Source: Acinetobacter sp. NIPH 298
GTDB lineage: Bacteria > Pseudomonadota > Gammaproteobacteria > Pseudomonadales > Moraxellaceae
Length of the DNA stretch: 64,000 nt
Reading direction: 5' to 3'
NCBI RefSeq assembly: GCF_000369505.1
Contig: NZ_KB850055.1
Location: forward strand, 496,001-560,000
Shown here piece by piece: positions 63,412-64,000 of this stretch. A program made the translations under genes and the position numbers. The notes under the pieces were generated by a model, which was not told where the DNA came from, did not search any database, and was given only the letters and a program-made list of their open reading frames with translations. Position 1 is the stretch's first letter; every line of letters starts with the position of its first letter.

Positions 63412-64000
63412 ATGCAGCCAATACCATTTCTGGAAGCTATTCATTTTGCTGTGAGCCGAAAAATTGTATTACCTGATGAGTTTTATCAACTGGACCTAAA
63501 TACAAGGCAGATGGCTGCAACGGTTAGCTTTCTGTCTAGTATTGAGCAGGTCGAAACAGTGATTAAGTCAGTCAATAAGATTTTGATTGACGGCGGCACG
63601 TTCAATGATTTTAAAAGGCTGGTTGCTGAGAATGAAATCATCCTAAGCGAGCCATATCTCAAGAACGTTTTTAGGACCAATATCCAAACAGCTTACGGCC
63701 ATGGGCGGTGGCAGCAACAGCAAAAGAATAAAGCCAATCGGCCTTATTTAATGTATGTCGCTATTAATGATAATCGGGTTAGACCTTCTCATATTGCACT
63801 TAACCGCATCATACGTCACATAGATGATCCATTCTGGCTGAAATACTATGCGCCGTGGGATTATATGTGTCGATGCACAATCATTGCTCTAACAGAAGCT
63901 CAGGCTCTTAAATATGGGATTACTTCCGATGAGGATCTGCCGATTATCGCAGAGGCTAATGGCTGGTCTACAAGCCCTTTAACTTTTGGTGAAATGGAAT
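63412..64000 (+). CDS. Phage head morphogenesis protein (Mu F/SPP1 gp7 type), partial
   Basis: At least 196 aa; open to the window edge. ATG 63412, 2 bases after the portal stop. The family motif is clear: YVAINDNRVRPSHIALN, IIRHIDDPFW, and PWDYMCRCTIIALTE, the conserved R-x-x-H and Cys-x-Cys sites. Minor capsid or injection protein acting with portal. Missing from any reading that ends at 64000. Confidence 0.86.
   Translation, partial: MQPIPFLEAIHFAVSRKIVLPDEFYQLDLNTRQMAATVSFLSSIEQVETVIKSVNKILIDGGTFNDFKRLVAENEIILSEPYLKNVFRTNIQTAYGHGRWQQQQKNKANRPYLMYVAINDNRVRPSHIALNRIIRHIDDPFWLKYYAPWDYMCRCTIIALTEAQALKYGITSDEDLPIIAEANGWSTSPLTFGEME

Larger units (their letters stand above)
44420..64000. mobile_element. 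Lambdoid prophage, left 19.6 kb; continues past the window
   Basis: Contiguous phage functions: PrtN-family protein, recombination genes, CI/Cro switch with operators, replication gene with iterons, methyltransferase, DUF1064, Q-like gene, metallopeptidase, DUF2280, large terminase, Mu-type portal and head morphogenesis. The packaging genes are intact as far as seen. Integrase and tail are not in view, so functionality cannot be judged. Confidence 0.95.

Noticed and set aside
1-64000. CRISPR arrays, insertion sequences and rRNA genes
   Set aside because: No regularly spaced repeat array, no transposase frame and no rRNA sequence seen. The iterons at 55020-55272 are palindromic and unevenly spaced, inside a coding gene.

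Overview
The window looks like about 44.4 kb of Acinetobacter chromosome followed by the left 19.6 kb of an integrated lambdoid prophage that runs off the right edge. The genus call rests on a CarO-type outer membrane protein, low-GC coding with A/T-ending codons, an NF038104-type small lipoprotein, MiaE, and the lepA-lepB-DUF4845-rnc-era-recO-pdxJ order. I cannot name the species.

Chromosomal layout: start of queC, then queE and dapD (1-1745); carO (2033-2782); a sulfur block on the minus strand with sbp, an alpha/beta hydrolase, cysT, cysW, cysA and cysB (2867-8372); pabC-mltG-tmk (8739-11230); nadB (11463-13094); a MucD/DegP-type periplasmic protease and a thioesterase (13450-15406); the lepA to miaE housekeeping run (15562-22809) ending at tRNA-Asn; small conserved genes and a class I aminotransferase (23231-25509); a macrodomain-like protein and a secreted proteinase K-type subtilase (25941-28446); uvrB, a Blc-type lipocalin, RarD, a long-form GAPDH, two tandem anchored beta-repeat proteins, obgE and proB (28838-38399); a ferric iron ABC transporter (38476-42367); a HAD phosphatase and a DUF1615 lipoprotein (42419-44289).

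At 44366 the first codons of dusB begin and are cut after about 20 codons, where the prophage starts. Its left arm is a long leftward early operon (50640 to 44535). It carries a Sak4-like ATPase and an ExoX-like exonuclease (recombination), many small genes, an HNH nuclease and, next to the attachment end, a PrtN-family protein. The immunity region (50714-53047) is unusually readable. A CI-type repressor and a Cro-like protein are divergent, a 14-bp palindromic operator recurs in and between PRM, PR and PL, and two genes of unknown function sit downstream of cI in the same transcript, ending at a terminator, like rexAB in lambda. The rightward operon has RHH, replication (iterons inside the replication gene), a C5-cytosine methyltransferase with a second gene apparently embedded in another frame, DUF1064 and Q-like genes. 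After that come a membrane protein, two tiny proline-rich ORFs, a nuclease-like gene, a metallopeptidase, DUF2280, the large terminase, a Mu-type portal and the start of a head morphogenesis gene. The integrase is not in the window and is expected at the other end.

The best candidates for something undescribed are the lysogeny-expressed pair 50835-52157, the overlapping reading frame inside the methyltransferase gene (56343-56564), the lone membrane protein at 58155-58679 and the tandem beta-repeat proteins at 34439-35862. All function calls come from reading motifs by eye; no database search was run.
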